Shown here piece by piece: positions 9,366 through 19,710 of a DNA stretch of 64,000 nt. A program made the position numbers and the translations under genes. Source of the stretch: Comamonadaceae bacterium (GTDB taxonomy: Bacteria; Pseudomonadota; Gammaproteobacteria; Burkholderiales; Burkholderiaceae_C). The stretch lies in assembly GCA_947479935.1 (NCBI GenBank), contig CANKBG010000012.1:1-64000 (forward strand), given 5' to 3'. The notes beneath the pieces were generated by a model that was given only the letters and a program-made list of their open reading frames with translations, was not told where the DNA came from and made no database searches. Position 1 is the first letter of the stretch, and every line of letters starts with the position of its first letter.

Positions 9366-9561
9366 GAGGGTTCTCCTAAATGTTTGGCATGCATGTTTGT
9401 CTGCGCTGCCAGGAGCTTTGGGCCTCGGCGAACGCTTTAGCAGATTTGTCCGAAGACAAGGCACAATCCAATGCATGTGAAACATGGCCATTGGCGGGTG
9501 CGTGTCGCCCTGCAAGTTGCTCTTTTTAACTCAGCGACCCCTGAAGTTTACCAAACAAAAC

Positions 9562-10404
9562 ATGATTTTTTGGTTTCGATTTTTTTCCCATTGGCCTCTC
9601 TGGGCGTTGCACGCCCTAGGCCAAGTCGTGGGATGGCTAGCGTGGTTGCTGTCGCCTACCTACAGGCGCCGCTTTTTAGCGAACAGCCAAGCGGCTGGTT
9701 TGAGTTTCTGGCAGGTTGCGGGGGCTGTCGGCCAAGCCGGATGCATGTCCACGGAGTTGCCCCGTCTGTGGATGGGAAAAAGTCTGCGTGTGGTGTGGGT
9801 CAAAGGGGCTTATCAAGCTGTGAAAGAGGCTTACGACAGCGGCAATGGGGTCTTGTTTTTAACACCCCACTTAGGTTGTTTTGAAGTGTCTGCGCAGGCC
9901 TTGGCTGAATCCTTTAGCGCCAAGCACGGACCTTTGACGGTGTTGTTCAGGCCCTCTCGCAAAGAGGGCTTGGCCAAGGTCATGGAGGCCTCTAGGGCCC
10001 GGCCGGGTCTTGAAACGGCGCCGACCACTTTGGCGGGTGTACGGCAAATGATCAAAGCGTTGCGTGCGGGGCAAGCTGTAGGGTTGCTCCCCGATCAAGT
10101 GCCACCCGAAGGCATGGGGCAATGGGTCCCTTTCTTTGGCAAGCCTGCCTACACCATGACTTTGGCGGCGCGTTTGGCTCTTCAAACCGGTGCTAAGTTG
10201 GTATTAATTTGGGGTGAGCGTTTGCCTTGGGGGCAAGGCTACGCCGTTCACGCGAGTGACCTTGGGCAAGACATGGCGGGCGATGTAGACGCTGCAGTTT
10301 TGCAAATTAACCAAGCCATGGAGCGCCTCATTTTTCAGCGGCCAGATCAATATTTGTGGGGCTATGCGCGTTACAAGCAACCGCGTCAGGACGCTGTGTC
10401 ATGA
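9562..10404 (+). CDS. lipid A biosynthesis (lauroyl/myristoyl) acyltransferase, LpxL/HtrB-like
   Basis: LFLTPHLGCFEVSAQAL, TVLFRPSRKEGL, LLPDQVPPEGMGQWVPFFGKPAYTMTLAARLA. Confidence 0.9.
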   Translation: MIFWFRFFSHWPLWALHALGQVVGWLAWLLSPTYRRRFLANSQAAGLSFWQVAGAVGQAGCMSTELPRLWMGKSLRVVWVKGAYQAVKEAYDSGNGVLFLTPHLGCFEVSAQALAESFSAKHGPLTVLFRPSRKEGLAKVMEASRARPGLETAPTTLAGVRQMIKALRAGQAVGLLPDQVPPEGMGQWVPFFGKPAYTMTLAARLALQTGAKLVLIWGERLPWGQGYAVHASDLGQDMAGDVDAAVLQINQAMERLIFQRPDQYLWGYARYKQPRQDAVS

Positions 10405-11294
10405 GCGCCCTGTTCATTGGCTTCATGCGCTTGCTGTCGCATCTGCCGCTTCGAGCCATTCGTGTATTAGGTCATACCTTGGGCATTGTGTTGTGGGGCT
10501 TGGTGGGTGGTCGCCGGCGCATTGTTCAGATTAATTTGGCTTTGTGTTTTCCCGAAAAATCTGGCGCAGAAATTCAGCACCTCACACGCCAACACTTTGT
10601 GCAATTTGCACAATCTCTGTTAGACCGCGCTTGGCTATGGCACGCTCCGCTTGAGATCGTGGCGTCGCGCTTGAAATGGGTGGGCTCGCAAATGGCATTT
10701 GACCAATTGGCGAACGAGAGTCCGAAGATTATTTTTGCACCACACTTTGTAGGATTGGACGCCGGCGGCTTGGCACTTACTTTGCGCGCAAGCAAACCGG
10801 TTGCCTTTATTTTTGTGCCGCAACACAACAAAGTGATGGATGCATGGGTCAATGAGGGGCGACAAAGAACGGGGCATGTCAAACCTTACTTCAGGCATGA
10901 AGGTGTGAAACAAATCATGAGTGGTTTGCGTCATGGCGAGATTTTGCATCTTTCGCCCGACATGGATTTTGGTCCTGAAGAGTCCATCTTTGTGCCCTTT
11001 ATGGGTGTGCCTGCCGCCACTCTGCCCTCGCTTTCAAGGTTTGCCCGCTTGGGACGTGCACAAGTGCTGACGCTCATCACGCGCATGACGCCGCAGGGTT
11101 ATGAGATGTCTTTAACGCCAGCGTGGGACGCATTTCCAACGAAAGATGTCGCGGCCGACACAGCGCGCATGAATGCAGAGTTGGCCCGAGCCATTTCGCA
11201 CTCACCCTCCCAGTATTACTGGGTGCACAAGCGCTTTAAAACTCGCCCTGTTGGCGAGGCGTCGGTTTATAAAAACGCCGCCATTTCGCGCTGA
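10401..11294 (+). CDS. second lipid A acyltransferase, LpxL/HtrB-like
   Basis: APHFVGLDAGGLALTL, FVPQHNKVMDAWVNEGR, SPDMDFGPEESIFVPFMGVPAATLPSLSRFA; ATGA overlap with upstream paralogue. Confidence 0.9.
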   Translation: MSALFIGFMRLLSHLPLRAIRVLGHTLGIVLWGLVGGRRRIVQINLALCFPEKSGAEIQHLTRQHFVQFAQSLLDRAWLWHAPLEIVASRLKWVGSQMAFDQLANESPKIIFAPHFVGLDAGGLALTLRASKPVAFIFVPQHNKVMDAWVNEGRQRTGHVKPYFRHEGVKQIMSGLRHGEILHLSPDMDFGPEESIFVPFMGVPAATLPSLSRFARLGRAQVLTLITRMTPQGYEMSLTPAWDAFPTKDVAADTARMNAELARAISHSPSQYYWVHKRFKTRPVGEASVYKNAAISR

Positions 11295-12157
11295 ATGATT
11301 TCGGGATGTTCGTGAACGACCCAATGCGATCCTTCTTCGATAGGAACGTATTGAAGCGCTGGAACGAAGTGTTCAAGCCCCACATTGAGGTGAGGCAATA
11401 ACGCGAAATCTTTCAGACCCCAGAGCAACAAGGTGGGCACATGGATGCGCAACATCGCGTCGGGTAAAACCAATTTTTCAAGCGTACTTTCACCAAGCTT
11501 GCTGGGCTTGAGGGGCGAGGCACGGTAAAAGTTCAGACCCCCTTGAAGGCCATAAGACCAAGCCGTGCGGTATTGGGTTTTCAGTTCTGGGGTGAGCCAA
11601 ACAGGCGTGATACCTTTGTCAAAAAATTCGAATATTTTTTCAAAATGGTTGGCGCTTAACTCGGCGGCCGCTTGCGGTTCACAAAAATAATTCATGTAAT
11701 CGCTGGCAGCAATTTGTTCAGGGTTGGTTTTCAAGTCGCGCAAAAATGTGCCAGGATGTGGCGAGTTGATGATCACCAACTTGTTCATGCATTGCGGTAT
11801 TTGATTGGCCATGTTCCATGCCACACCGCCGCCCCAATCGTGCGCAACCAAGGCTTTCAAGGGTGTCAAACCAGATTCGATTTGAATCAGCGCTGCAATG
11901 TCTTGAATTAAGAATTTGGCGCGGTAAGCAGAAACATCAGTGGGTTGGCTAGATTTTTCATAGCCACGTAAATTAGGCGCAACGCATCGATAGGCCCCAT
12001 TTTCAGGCTTTGAAAAATGCTGCATCAATTCATCCCACACAAACGCCGCTTCAGGAAAACCATGAAGAAACATCAGAACGGGTCGGCCCTTGGTTCCAGC
12101 GGCTCTGCAGCTGAGTTGAATACCGTGAGGTAAATCCTGTTGCCAAGTTTCAATCAT
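11267..12157 (-). CDS. alpha/beta hydrolase (epoxide hydrolase-like)
   Basis: MFLHGFPEAAFVWDELM, RCVAPNLRGYEKSSQP, VAHDWGGGVAWNMA. Confidence 0.88.
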   Translation of the reverse strand: MIETWQQDLPHGIQLSCRAAGTKGRPVLMFLHGFPEAAFVWDELMQHFSKPENGAYRCVAPNLRGYEKSSQPTDVSAYRAKFLIQDIAALIQIESGLTPLKALVAHDWGGGVAWNMANQIPQCMNKLVIINSPHPGTFLRDLKTNPEQIAASDYMNYFCEPQAAAELSANHFEKIFEFFDKGITPVWLTPELKTQYRTAWSYGLQGGLNFYRASPLKPSKLGESTLEKLVLPDAMLRIHVPTLLLWGLKDFALLPHLNVGLEHFVPALQYVPIEEGSHWVVHEHPEIIQREMAAFL

Positions 12158-12872
12158 CGATATGTGTCCAATCCCACATAAGCTGAGCCAAATCCTCTAC
12201 ACCTTGTTTTTTCAAGGCAGAGAACAATTTGGCTTCGCCGCCACCGGCTTGTAATTTAGCAATTGACAGCGCCTTGGCACCTTCAGAACGTGTGAGCTTG
12301 TCAGATTTGGTTAACAAAACCAAAAAATTCAAGCCTTCTTCAACTCTGGGGCGAATCACTTCGAGCAGCACTTCATCCAACTCAGTCATGCCCAAACGGG
12401 GGTCGCACAAAAGAACAATTCCTTTTAGGTTTTCGCGGGTGACCAAATAATTGGCCATGACTTTTTGCCAGCGCAACTTGTCTTGCTTTGGCACCGCGGC
12501 ATAGCCATAGCCGGGTAAATCGGCCAAAACGGCATCCGTCAAACCTTGCTTGCCCAAAGCAAAAAGGTTGATGTGCTGAGTACGGCCCGGTTTTTTGGAG
12601 GCGAAAGCCAGTTGTTTTTGTTGCGTCAGGGTGTTGATACAGGTCGATTTGCCGGCGTTGGAACGGCCGACAAAGGCAATTTCTGGCACATCCAGCGCGG
12701 GCAGATGGAAAAGTTCTGCTGCCGTGGTTAGAAAGCGTGCGGTGTGCATCCAACCCATGGGCGTGATGGCCTTGACCTCTGTGACGGGTGCCAACACGGC
12801 TTTGGCAGGGGTTTTCCTGGCCTTGGCAGGGGCGGCTTGAGGGGCTTTAGCGGGGCTTTTAGGGGTGGCCAT
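12150..12872 (-). CDS. engB: ribosome biogenesis GTP-binding protein YihA/YsxC
   Basis: EIAFVGRSNAGKSTCINTLTQQKQLAFASKKPGRTQHINLF, LADLPGYGYA, LLTKSDKLTRSE. Confidence 0.95.
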   Translation of the reverse strand: MATPKSPAKAPQAAPAKARKTPAKAVLAPVTEVKAITPMGWMHTARFLTTAAELFHLPALDVPEIAFVGRSNAGKSTCINTLTQQKQLAFASKKPGRTQHINLFALGKQGLTDAVLADLPGYGYAAVPKQDKLRWQKVMANYLVTRENLKGIVLLCDPRLGMTELDEVLLEVIRPRVEEGLNFLVLLTKSDKLTRSEGAKALSIAKLQAGGGEAKLFSALKKQGVEDLAQLMWDWTHIDD

Positions 12873-12960
12873 TAGGGTCAAACTTTCGAGGCGTCGGAAA
12901 TGACGCTAGCAGGCATTGTAGAATCCCATGGTTTTGCGCCTACTATTTCGGACGTCGCCC

Positions 12961-13593
12961 ATGAAGTCAATGACTAAATTTTTCTTCGCTGCCCTCACTT
13001 CCATGCTGATGGCTGGTTCTGTTTTTGCCGCTGATGCAGCCCCTAAGGCCGAAAAGCCTGATCTGGCCAAAGGCGGCGCCATTGCAGCCGGCGTGTGCGC
13101 CGCTTGCCACATGGCAGACGGTAACTCCACCACGCCAGTCAACCCCAAGTTGGCGCAACAACACCCTGAATACATCGTGAAGCAACTGCAAGAGTTCAAA
13201 TCTGGCAAGCGCGCCAACGCCGTGATGATGGGATTTGCGTCCCAATTGAGCGATGCTGACATGCGCAATGTGGCCTATTACATGGCCAGTCAAAAAGCCA
13301 AGCCCGGTTTTGCCAAAGACAAAGAAACAGTGGCCTTGGGTGAAAAGATTTACCGCGGTGGCATTGCCGACCGTCAAATTGCAGCCTGTGCTGGTTGCCA
13401 CAGCCCCAACGGCTCGGGCATGCCCGCGCAATACCCCCGTTTGTCCGGCCAACATGCCGACTACACCACCAGCCAATTGACGCAGTTCCGTGAAGGCATT
13501 CGCAAAAACAGCATCCAAATGACGCAAGTGGCTGCCAAACTCAACGATCGTGAAATCAAAGCCGTGTCAGACTACATCGCTGGATTGCGTTAA
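12961..13593 (+). CDS. cytochrome c4-type dihaem cytochrome
   Basis: Signal peptide, two CxxCH motifs (CAACH, CAGCH), duplicated fold. Confidence 0.9.
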   Translation: MKSMTKFFFAALTSMLMAGSVFAADAAPKAEKPDLAKGGAIAAGVCAACHMADGNSTTPVNPKLAQQHPEYIVKQLQEFKSGKRANAVMMGFASQLSDADMRNVAYYMASQKAKPGFAKDKETVALGEKIYRGGIADRQIAACAGCHSPNGSGMPAQYPRLSGQHADYTTSQLTQFREGIRKNSIQMTQVAAKLNDREIKAVSDYIAGLR

Positions 13594-13628
13594 TTCTTGG
13601 CGTGACGGGTCAAACCCGTCTCCCCACC

Positions 13629-13654
13629 ATGGACCCTTGCGGTCCATTTTTTTT
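13629..13654 (+). terminator. rho-independent terminator after cytochrome c4
   Basis: ATGGACC-CTTGC-GGTCCAT followed by a T tract. Confidence 0.85.
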
Positions 13655-13725
13655 ATTTAAACCCTTGTCAAGACGGGGTTAAGTATGAAGTTTTCCAATG
13701 CTCTCATCTTGAAGGGAATTTCGAC

Positions 13726-14730
13726 ATGCTGATACGAACTCACAACGATGGATTGATTCACCCTCTGAGCAGCGAAATTACGTCGCCTGAGGCCTATGCC
13801 ACACGCAGACAACTGCTGCGTCAATGGTCGGCAGGTGCGGCTGCGGCGGGCCTTGCGGGTTGGTCTCAGCGCGAGGCAATTGCACAATCGGCAGCGGTAA
13901 GTCAAGCCGTCAAATTGGCAGCGCTTCCGGCTACTCAATCTAGCGTTCAAGGTGCTATGACGATGGAGAAAGTCACCTCTCAAAAAGATGCCACCACGTA
14001 CAACAACTTTTATGAATTTGGCGTTGACAAATCAGACCCTGCGCGCAATGCACACACTCTCAAAGCCACACCTTGGTCCATCGAAGTGGAGGGCTTGGTT
14101 AAAAAGCCCACCCGCTTTAACTTAGAAGATGTGATGAAGTGGGGCGCTATGCAAGAGCGCATTTACCGCATGAGATGTGTGGAAGGCTGGTCGATGGTCA
14201 TCCCTTGGATTGGCTATTCGATGTCCGATTTAATTAAACGCGTGGAGCCACTGCCGGGTGCCAAATATATTGAATTCATCACACAAGTTGACCCTCAGAC
14301 CATGCCCGGCGTGCGCGGCGGTTATTTGGATTGGCCCTACATAGAGGGCCTTCGAATGGACGAGGCCATGCACCCCTTAACGCTTCTTTCATTTGGCATG
14401 TATGGTGAAGTGTTGCCCAAACAAAACGGTGCGCCTGTGCGTTTGGTGGTACCTTGGAAGTATGGCTTTAAAAGTGGCAAAAGCATTGTCAAAATTCGCT
14501 TTGTCGACAAGCAACCGATGGTGTCGTGGGCGAAGGCTGCCCCGCAAGAATATGGTTTTTATTCCAACGTCAATCCGACGGTGGACCATCCGCGTTGGAG
14601 CCAAGCCAACGAACGCCGAATTGGTGAAGGTGGCTTGTTAGACAAAAAGCGCAAAACTTTGATGTTCAATGGCTACGAGGCACAAGTGGGCTCACTCTAT
14701 TCCGGCATGGACCTTGTCAAGAATTTTTAA
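13726..14730 (+). CDS. msrP: protein-methionine-sulfoxide reductase catalytic subunit MsrP (YedY)
   Basis: [20 protein letters not shown] Tat-like signal; [29 protein letters not shown] molybdopterin-binding core; followed by msrQ. Confidence 0.95.
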   Translation: MLIRTHNDGLIHPLSSEITSPEAYATRRQLLRQWSAGAAAAGLAGWSQREAIAQSAAVSQAVKLAALPATQSSVQGAMTMEKVTSQKDATTYNNFYEFGVDKSDPARNAHTLKATPWSIEVEGLVKKPTRFNLEDVMKWGAMQERIYRMRCVEGWSMVIPWIGYSMSDLIKRVEPLPGAKYIEFITQVDPQTMPGVRGGYLDWPYIEGLRMDEAMHPLTLLSFGMYGEVLPKQNGAPVRLVVPWKYGFKSGKSIVKIRFVDKQPMVSWAKAAPQEYGFYSNVNPTVDHPRWSQANERRIGEGGLLDKKRKTLMFNGYEAQVGSLYSGMDLVKNF

Positions 14731-15347
14731 TGTGGCGTGACGCACTGAGAAAGCCAGCGGCCAAGTGGGCCGTGGTGCTCGTTTCTTTACTGCCTTTTGT
14801 AGGCTTGTGCAGTGCTATTTTTTTAGACACGCTTGGCCCTAATCCGGCGGAGTATTTGATCAGAGCGACAGGCGATTGGACCTTGCGTTTTTTGTGCATC
14901 ACGCTGCTGATCACGCCATTGCGGGCTATTTCAAACATGACGGAATGGCTGCGTTTCAGGCGCAGTTTGGGACTGTTGACTTTCTTTTACGCTTTCACTC
15001 ACGCTATTTGTTATAGCCTGTTTGACATGGGCTGGGAGTGGGGTGAGATTGTTTTGGATATTGCAAAACGTCCGTTCATTGCGGTGGGTTTTACGGGCTT
15101 TTTGCTGCTGAGTTTGTTGGCCGCCACGTCTTTCAATGCCGCCGTGAAAGCACTGGGGATTGTCCGCTGGCGCCAACTGCATCGTGCGGTCTACGGCATT
15201 GCGCTGCTGGCCATTTTGCATTTCTTTTGGATGCGATCGGGTAAACAGAACTTCACAGAAGTTTGGGTCTATGCCGCCCTAGTGGGCTTGTTGTTGGGGT
15301 GGCGTGTTTGGACTCAATTTAAACCAAATGCTCGCCTTGAAAAGTAA
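14730..15347 (+). CDS. msrQ: haem-binding membrane subunit MsrQ (YedZ)
   Basis: Ferric reductase-like TM protein (GDWTLRFLCITLLITPLRAI, RRSLGLLTFFYAFTHAICY, LHRAVYGIALLAILHFFWM), start overlaps msrP stop. Confidence 0.94.
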   Translation: MWRDALRKPAAKWAVVLVSLLPFVGLCSAIFLDTLGPNPAEYLIRATGDWTLRFLCITLLITPLRAISNMTEWLRFRRSLGLLTFFYAFTHAICYSLFDMGWEWGEIVLDIAKRPFIAVGFTGFLLLSLLAATSFNAAVKALGIVRWRQLHRAVYGIALLAILHFFWMRSGKQNFTEVWVYAALVGLLLGWRVWTQFKPNARLEK

Positions 15348-16593
15348 TTTGCGCTGTTTCACGGTCGCGAATGAGGTGCACCTGGTGGCCGTCAATTAAG
15401 ACTTCAGCGGCTCGACCGCGTGTGTTGTAGTTGCTCGACATGCTCATGCAGTAAGCGCCTGCTGATAACACCGCCAAGATGTCGCCTGCTTTTACATTCA
15501 GTTCTCTATCGCGGCCAATCCAGTCGCCACTTTCGCACACGGGGCCCACCACATCCAACAAAGTGGCCGCACCGGTGCGCGGACTGAGTGGCACAATTTG
15601 GTGAAAAGCTTGGTACATGGCAGGACGAGGTAAATCGTTCATGGCGGCATCGATGATGCAAAAGTTTTTTTGCTCGCCAGGTTTGATGTAAACCACTTCG
15701 GACAAACACACGCCAGCATTGCCAACCAAGGAGCGGCCGGGTTCAATCATCAACTGCCGATCGCCAAAACCACGTGCATCGAGTTTGGCTAACAACTGGT
15801 GCCACAACTGATCTGCTGCGGGCGGCGTGTCGCCGTTGTAATTGATGCCAAGACCGCCACCAAAGTCGATGTGATGAATGGGAATGCCAGCCGCTTCAAT
15901 GTCCGTGACCAAATCTAGAATGCGGTCCATGGCGTCCAAGTAAGGCGTGGCCTCTGTAATTTGGGAACCAATGTGGCAGTCAATGCCTACCACATGAAGA
16001 CCCGGCAAGGCAGCAGCACGCTGGTAAGTTTGGAGCGCACTTTCATGTGCCACACCAAATTTATTGCCCTTTAGGCCTGTAGAAATGTAGGGGTGTGTTT
16101 TGGGGTCGACGTTGGGATTGACGCGCAGGCTGACCGGCGCTTTTTTGTGAAGCGACATAGCCACTTCGTTGAGCACTTCGAGTTCGGCGTCACTTTCAAC
16201 ATTGAAACAACCGATGCCAATTTCAAGGGCGTGTTTCATTTCGGCGCGCGTTTTACCCACGCCCGAAAAAATGATTTTGGAGGGATGACCGCCTGCCGCT
16301 AGCACGCGCGCCAACTCACCGCCCGAGACAATGTCAAAGCCACAGCCTGCTTGGGCAAAGACTTGCAAAACAGCCAAATTGGAATTGGCTTTCATGGCAT
16401 AGTGAATCTGCGCTTTGCGGCCAGCAAAGCCCCGTTGGTAAGCTGACAAGGCAGACAGCATCGAGGCCTTGGAGTAAGCAAAAACGGGCGTGCCAAATTG
16501 CGCTGCCACATCCGACAGCTTGACGTTTTCCATGCACAGATTGCTGCCTTGATAAGCAATGTGAGGTTGTCCCGGAAGAATTGTAGCGGTCAT
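15319..16593 (-). CDS. lysA: diaminopimelate decarboxylase
   Basis: YAMKANSNLAVL, IVSGGELARVLAAG, IDFGGGLGINY, EPGRSLVGNAGV, GPVCESGDW motifs. Confidence 0.97.
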   Translation of the reverse strand: MTATILPGQPHIAYQGSNLCMENVKLSDVAAQFGTPVFAYSKASMLSALSAYQRGFAGRKAQIHYAMKANSNLAVLQVFAQAGCGFDIVSGGELARVLAAGGHPSKIIFSGVGKTRAEMKHALEIGIGCFNVESDAELEVLNEVAMSLHKKAPVSLRVNPNVDPKTHPYISTGLKGNKFGVAHESALQTYQRAAALPGLHVVGIDCHIGSQITEATPYLDAMDRILDLVTDIEAAGIPIHHIDFGGGLGINYNGDTPPAADQLWHQLLAKLDARGFGDRQLMIEPGRSLVGNAGVCLSEVVYIKPGEQKNFCIIDAAMNDLPRPAMYQAFHQIVPLSPRTGAATLLDVVGPVCESGDWIGRDRELNVKAGDILAVLSAGAYCMSMSSNYNTRGRAAEVLIDGHQVHLIRDRETAQITFQGEHLV

Positions 16594-16805
16594 GGTGTTT
16601 TGGCCGGTGGCGTTGAAGGGGGTGAGGGGTCTTTGTCGCCGCCCTTTGGGAGGCTGGGTGTTAGAGTTTGAAGCAAGGTGGCACGCTCTGCCGACAAGGG
16701 GTCTTGGGGGTGAACCAAAGGACCCTTTTGGCCGCAAGCTGACAAAGCCACCGCACAAAACCCAAGGGTATGGGCAAGGACTAAAATTCTAAAAACTTTG
16801 AACAT
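16590..16805 (-). CDS. lptM: LptM-type small lipoprotein
   Basis: Lipobox [14 protein letters not shown]; immediately upstream of lysA with ATGA overlap. Confidence 0.85.
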   Translation of the reverse strand: MFKVFRILVLAHTLGFCAVALSACGQKGPLVHPQDPLSAERATLLQTLTPSLPKGGDKDPSPPSTPPAKTP

Positions 16806-16818
16806 GACACGGATTGTA

Positions 16819-17142
16819 ATGACCGACCTCGAATTTCAGGATACCGCAGAACGACTTTTGTCTCGCATAGAGACCGGTTGCGACCGAATCAACGATGAAA
16901 CCGATGCTGACATTGACAATCAGCGCGTGGGCGGCATGATCACGATCACTTTCAGCAACCGCAGCCAGATCATTGTGAACTTGCAAAAACCATTGCATGA
17001 GGTTTGGCTGGCAGCCAAGTCCGGTGGTTATCACTACAAATTCAAAGAGGATCTGTGGCAAGACACCAAAGGGGAGGGCGAATTTTTTGAAAACCTCTCG
17101 CGCTTTGCTTCTGCTCAGTCTGGCGTCGCGCTGTCTTTCTAA
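16819..17142 (+). CDS. cyaY: iron donor protein CyaY (frataxin homologue)
   Basis: [18 protein letters not shown]...[29 protein letters not shown] opens at 16798. Confidence 0.95.
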   Translation: MTDLEFQDTAERLLSRIETGCDRINDETDADIDNQRVGGMITITFSNRSQIIVNLQKPLHEVWLAAKSGGYHYKFKEDLWQDTKGEGEFFENLSRFASAQSGVALSF

Positions 17143-17180
17143 CGAGTTGCTTTTGATTCAGCCCGTTTGAAGCGCAAGCT

Positions 17181-19547
17181 TTAATTTCGGAACAAATCCA
17201 AAATTCGTTTCCGTTCGTCGGGTTCAGGCAATACACCGCCTTTTTCATTGCCCAAGCCTAAGCTGGTGACGCCACCGCCTTTGGCAAACTCATCGAAGTA
17301 CCACTCCCCATTGATGTTCAGTACGCCTTCCGGCGCAATGGCATCCATGACGGGCATGGACTTCAGAGCAGTTTCCATGAAACTAATCCAAACAGGCAGG
17401 CTCAATCCACCCCCTGTTTCACGGTCACCGAGTTTGCGCGGTGTGTCATAGCCAATCCAAACCACAGCGGCTAAGTTGTGATGAAAGCCCGCAAACCAAG
17501 CGTCCATCGAGTCGTTGGTCGTTCCGGTTTTGCCGTAAATGTCGTCTCGCTTCAAGGCAACACGGGCCTTGGCAGCGGTTCCAGAACGTGTGACCTCTTG
17601 CAACAAGCTGGTCATGATGAATGCGTTGCGCTTTGAAATGGCGCGGTTGGCTTCGTCCAGAGGGGTTGCAGGACTGTCAACCAACACTTTGCCTTTGTTA
17701 TCGGTTACCCGGGTGATCATGTGAGGCTGCACACGAAGCCCGCCGTTGGCAAACACCGAATAGCCAGTGGCCATTTGCATGGGGGTGACGGATCCAGCAC
17801 CTAAAGCCATGGTGAGGTAGGCGGGGTGTTTTTCTTCATCAAAGCCAAACTTGGTCACCCACTCTTGCGCATTGCGTGTGCCGACGGCTTGCAAGATGCG
17901 AATGGAAATCATATTTTTTGATTTGGCCAAACCTTTGCGAATCGTCATGGGGCCTTCAAAAGTGCCATCGTAGTTTTTGGGTTCCCAAGGCTGACTGCCC
18001 GTGACGCCGGCATCAAAGAACAGTGGTGCATCGTTCACCACAGTGGCGGGGGTGAAACCTTTTTCCAGAGCCGCTGAGTAAATGAAAGGTTTGAAGCTCG
18101 AGCCGGGTTGACGCCAAGCTTGAATCACGTGATTGAATTTATTTTTGGCAAAGTCAAAGCCGCCCACCAACGCCCTGACCGAGCCGTCTAGCGGGTTGAT
18201 GGCCACGAAGGCGCCTTCCACTTCGGGCAGTTGTGTAATTTCCCAGGTGCCTTTGGGTGTTTGAACCACACGAATGACTGCGCCGCGTTTGATCTTGATG
18301 TTGGGGCCGGCTTTGTCAGAGAGACCTGACTGCGCGGGTTTCAAACCATCGCCGGTAATTTCGAGTTGCTCTGCATTTTGACGAATGGCAATGATCTTCT
18401 TTGGAGAAGCTTCTAGCACCACTGCAGACATGACGTCGCCATTGTCAGGATGATCGTCTAACACCTCATCGATGGCTTCTTCCATTTCTTTGGGCGTGCT
18501 GGGAAGCTCAATGAATTTTTCAGGGCCGCGGTAAATTTGACGGCGTTCAAAATCCATGATGCCTTGGCGCAAGGCTTGGTAGGCTGCATTTTGTTCAGTG
18601 GATTGAAGCGTGGTGTAAACGTTCAGTCCGCGCGTGTAGGTTTCTTGTCCGTATTGTGCAAACATGAGTTGTCGAACAGTTTCAGCCACGTACTCTGCAT
18701 GAATGCGATTTTTGTCAATGCTCGGCCTGATTTTCAAAGGCTCTGCCTTGGCTTCAAGGGCTTGCTTGGCTGTGATAAACCCGGTTTCTTCCATGCGCTC
18801 AATGATGTAGAGTTGGCGCGAACGGGCTCGCTTTGGATTGCTGATGGGGTTGTAAGCGGAGGGCGCTTTGGGCAAGCCTGCCAGCATGGCCGCTTCTGCA
18901 ATGCTAATGTCTTTGAGCGGCTTGCCAAAATAAGTTTCGGCCGCTGTGGCAAATCCATAGGCGCGATTGCCTAAAAAGATTTGATTCATGTAGATCTCAA
19001 GAATTTGATCCTTGGTGAGAAGTCGCTCTAGCTTGAAGGTGAGCAAAATTTCATAAATTTTGCGGGTATAGGTTTTTTCTGTTGACAGGTACACATTGCG
19101 AGCAACTTGCATGGTGATGGTGGATGCACCTTGACTTTTGCGTTTGCTTAAATTGGCAATGCCCGCACGCAACAAACCCAGATAGTCAAGACCGCCGTGT
19201 TGATAAAAACGTGCATCTTCTATGGACAGCACAGCGTCTTTCATAACCTGGGGAATTTCTTTGATGGGCGTGAGGTTGCGGCGCTCTTCGCCAAACTCGC
19301 CCATGAGTAAGCCATCGGCGGTATAAATGCGCAGCGGAAGTTTGGGACGGTATTCTGCCAAATCAGAGGTGTCGGGCAATTGCGGATAAGCCATGACCAT
19401 GGCCACTCCCACCACCATCAAAACAGACAGCAAGCCAGCAAACACCAAGCCTGCAGACCATAGACAAACGCGCAGAGCCCAGTGAAGCCGAGGGGCTTCC
19501 ACCAGGTCGCGTTGTTTGGATGAAGAAGGGTTGGTTTTTTTGGACAT
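17181..19547 (-). CDS. mrcA: penicillin-binding protein 1A
   Basis: Glycosyltransferase region (SIEDARFYQHGGLDYLGLLRA...QGASTITMQVARN) and transpeptidase motifs SSFK, KTGTTN. Confidence 0.96.
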   Translation of the reverse strand: MSKKTNPSSSKQRDLVEAPRLHWALRVCLWSAGLVFAGLLSVLMVVGVAMVMAYPQLPDTSDLAEYRPKLPLRIYTADGLLMGEFGEERRNLTPIKEIPQVMKDAVLSIEDARFYQHGGLDYLGLLRAGIANLSKRKSQGASTITMQVARNVYLSTEKTYTRKIYEILLTFKLERLLTKDQILEIYMNQIFLGNRAYGFATAAETYFGKPLKDISIAEAAMLAGLPKAPSAYNPISNPKRARSRQLYIIERMEETGFITAKQALEAKAEPLKIRPSIDKNRIHAEYVAETVRQLMFAQYGQETYTRGLNVYTTLQSTEQNAAYQALRQGIMDFERRQIYRGPEKFIELPSTPKEMEEAIDEVLDDHPDNGDVMSAVVLEASPKKIIAIRQNAEQLEITGDGLKPAQSGLSDKAGPNIKIKRGAVIRVVQTPKGTWEITQLPEVEGAFVAINPLDGSVRALVGGFDFAKNKFNHVIQAWRQPGSSFKPFIYSAALEKGFTPATVVNDAPLFFDAGVTGSQPWEPKNYDGTFEGPMTIRKGLAKSKNMISIRILQAVGTRNAQEWVTKFGFDEEKHPAYLTMALGAGSVTPMQMATGYSVFANGGLRVQPHMITRVTDNKGKVLVDSPATPLDEANRAISKRNAFIMTSLLQEVTRSGTAAKARVALKRDDIYGKTGTTNDSMDAWFAGFHHNLAAVVWIGYDTPRKLGDRETGGGLSLPVWISFMETALKSMPVMDAIAPEGVLNINGEWYFDEFAKGGGVTSLGLGNEKGGVLPEPDERKRILDLFRN

Positions 19548-19710
19548 GTCTTAAGCGAAACAAATCACAGACCGCATTATAAAAACTGCAGGGCAGATGG
19601 CGGAATTTGAATGTTGCAGTTAGCAAGCGGATTGACAGGAATTGTAGTCTGTTCAGACCGCATGGGCGGGTTCAATCAGTGGATCGGTTGAAGCCCTAGA
19701 AAGTCCGCAT

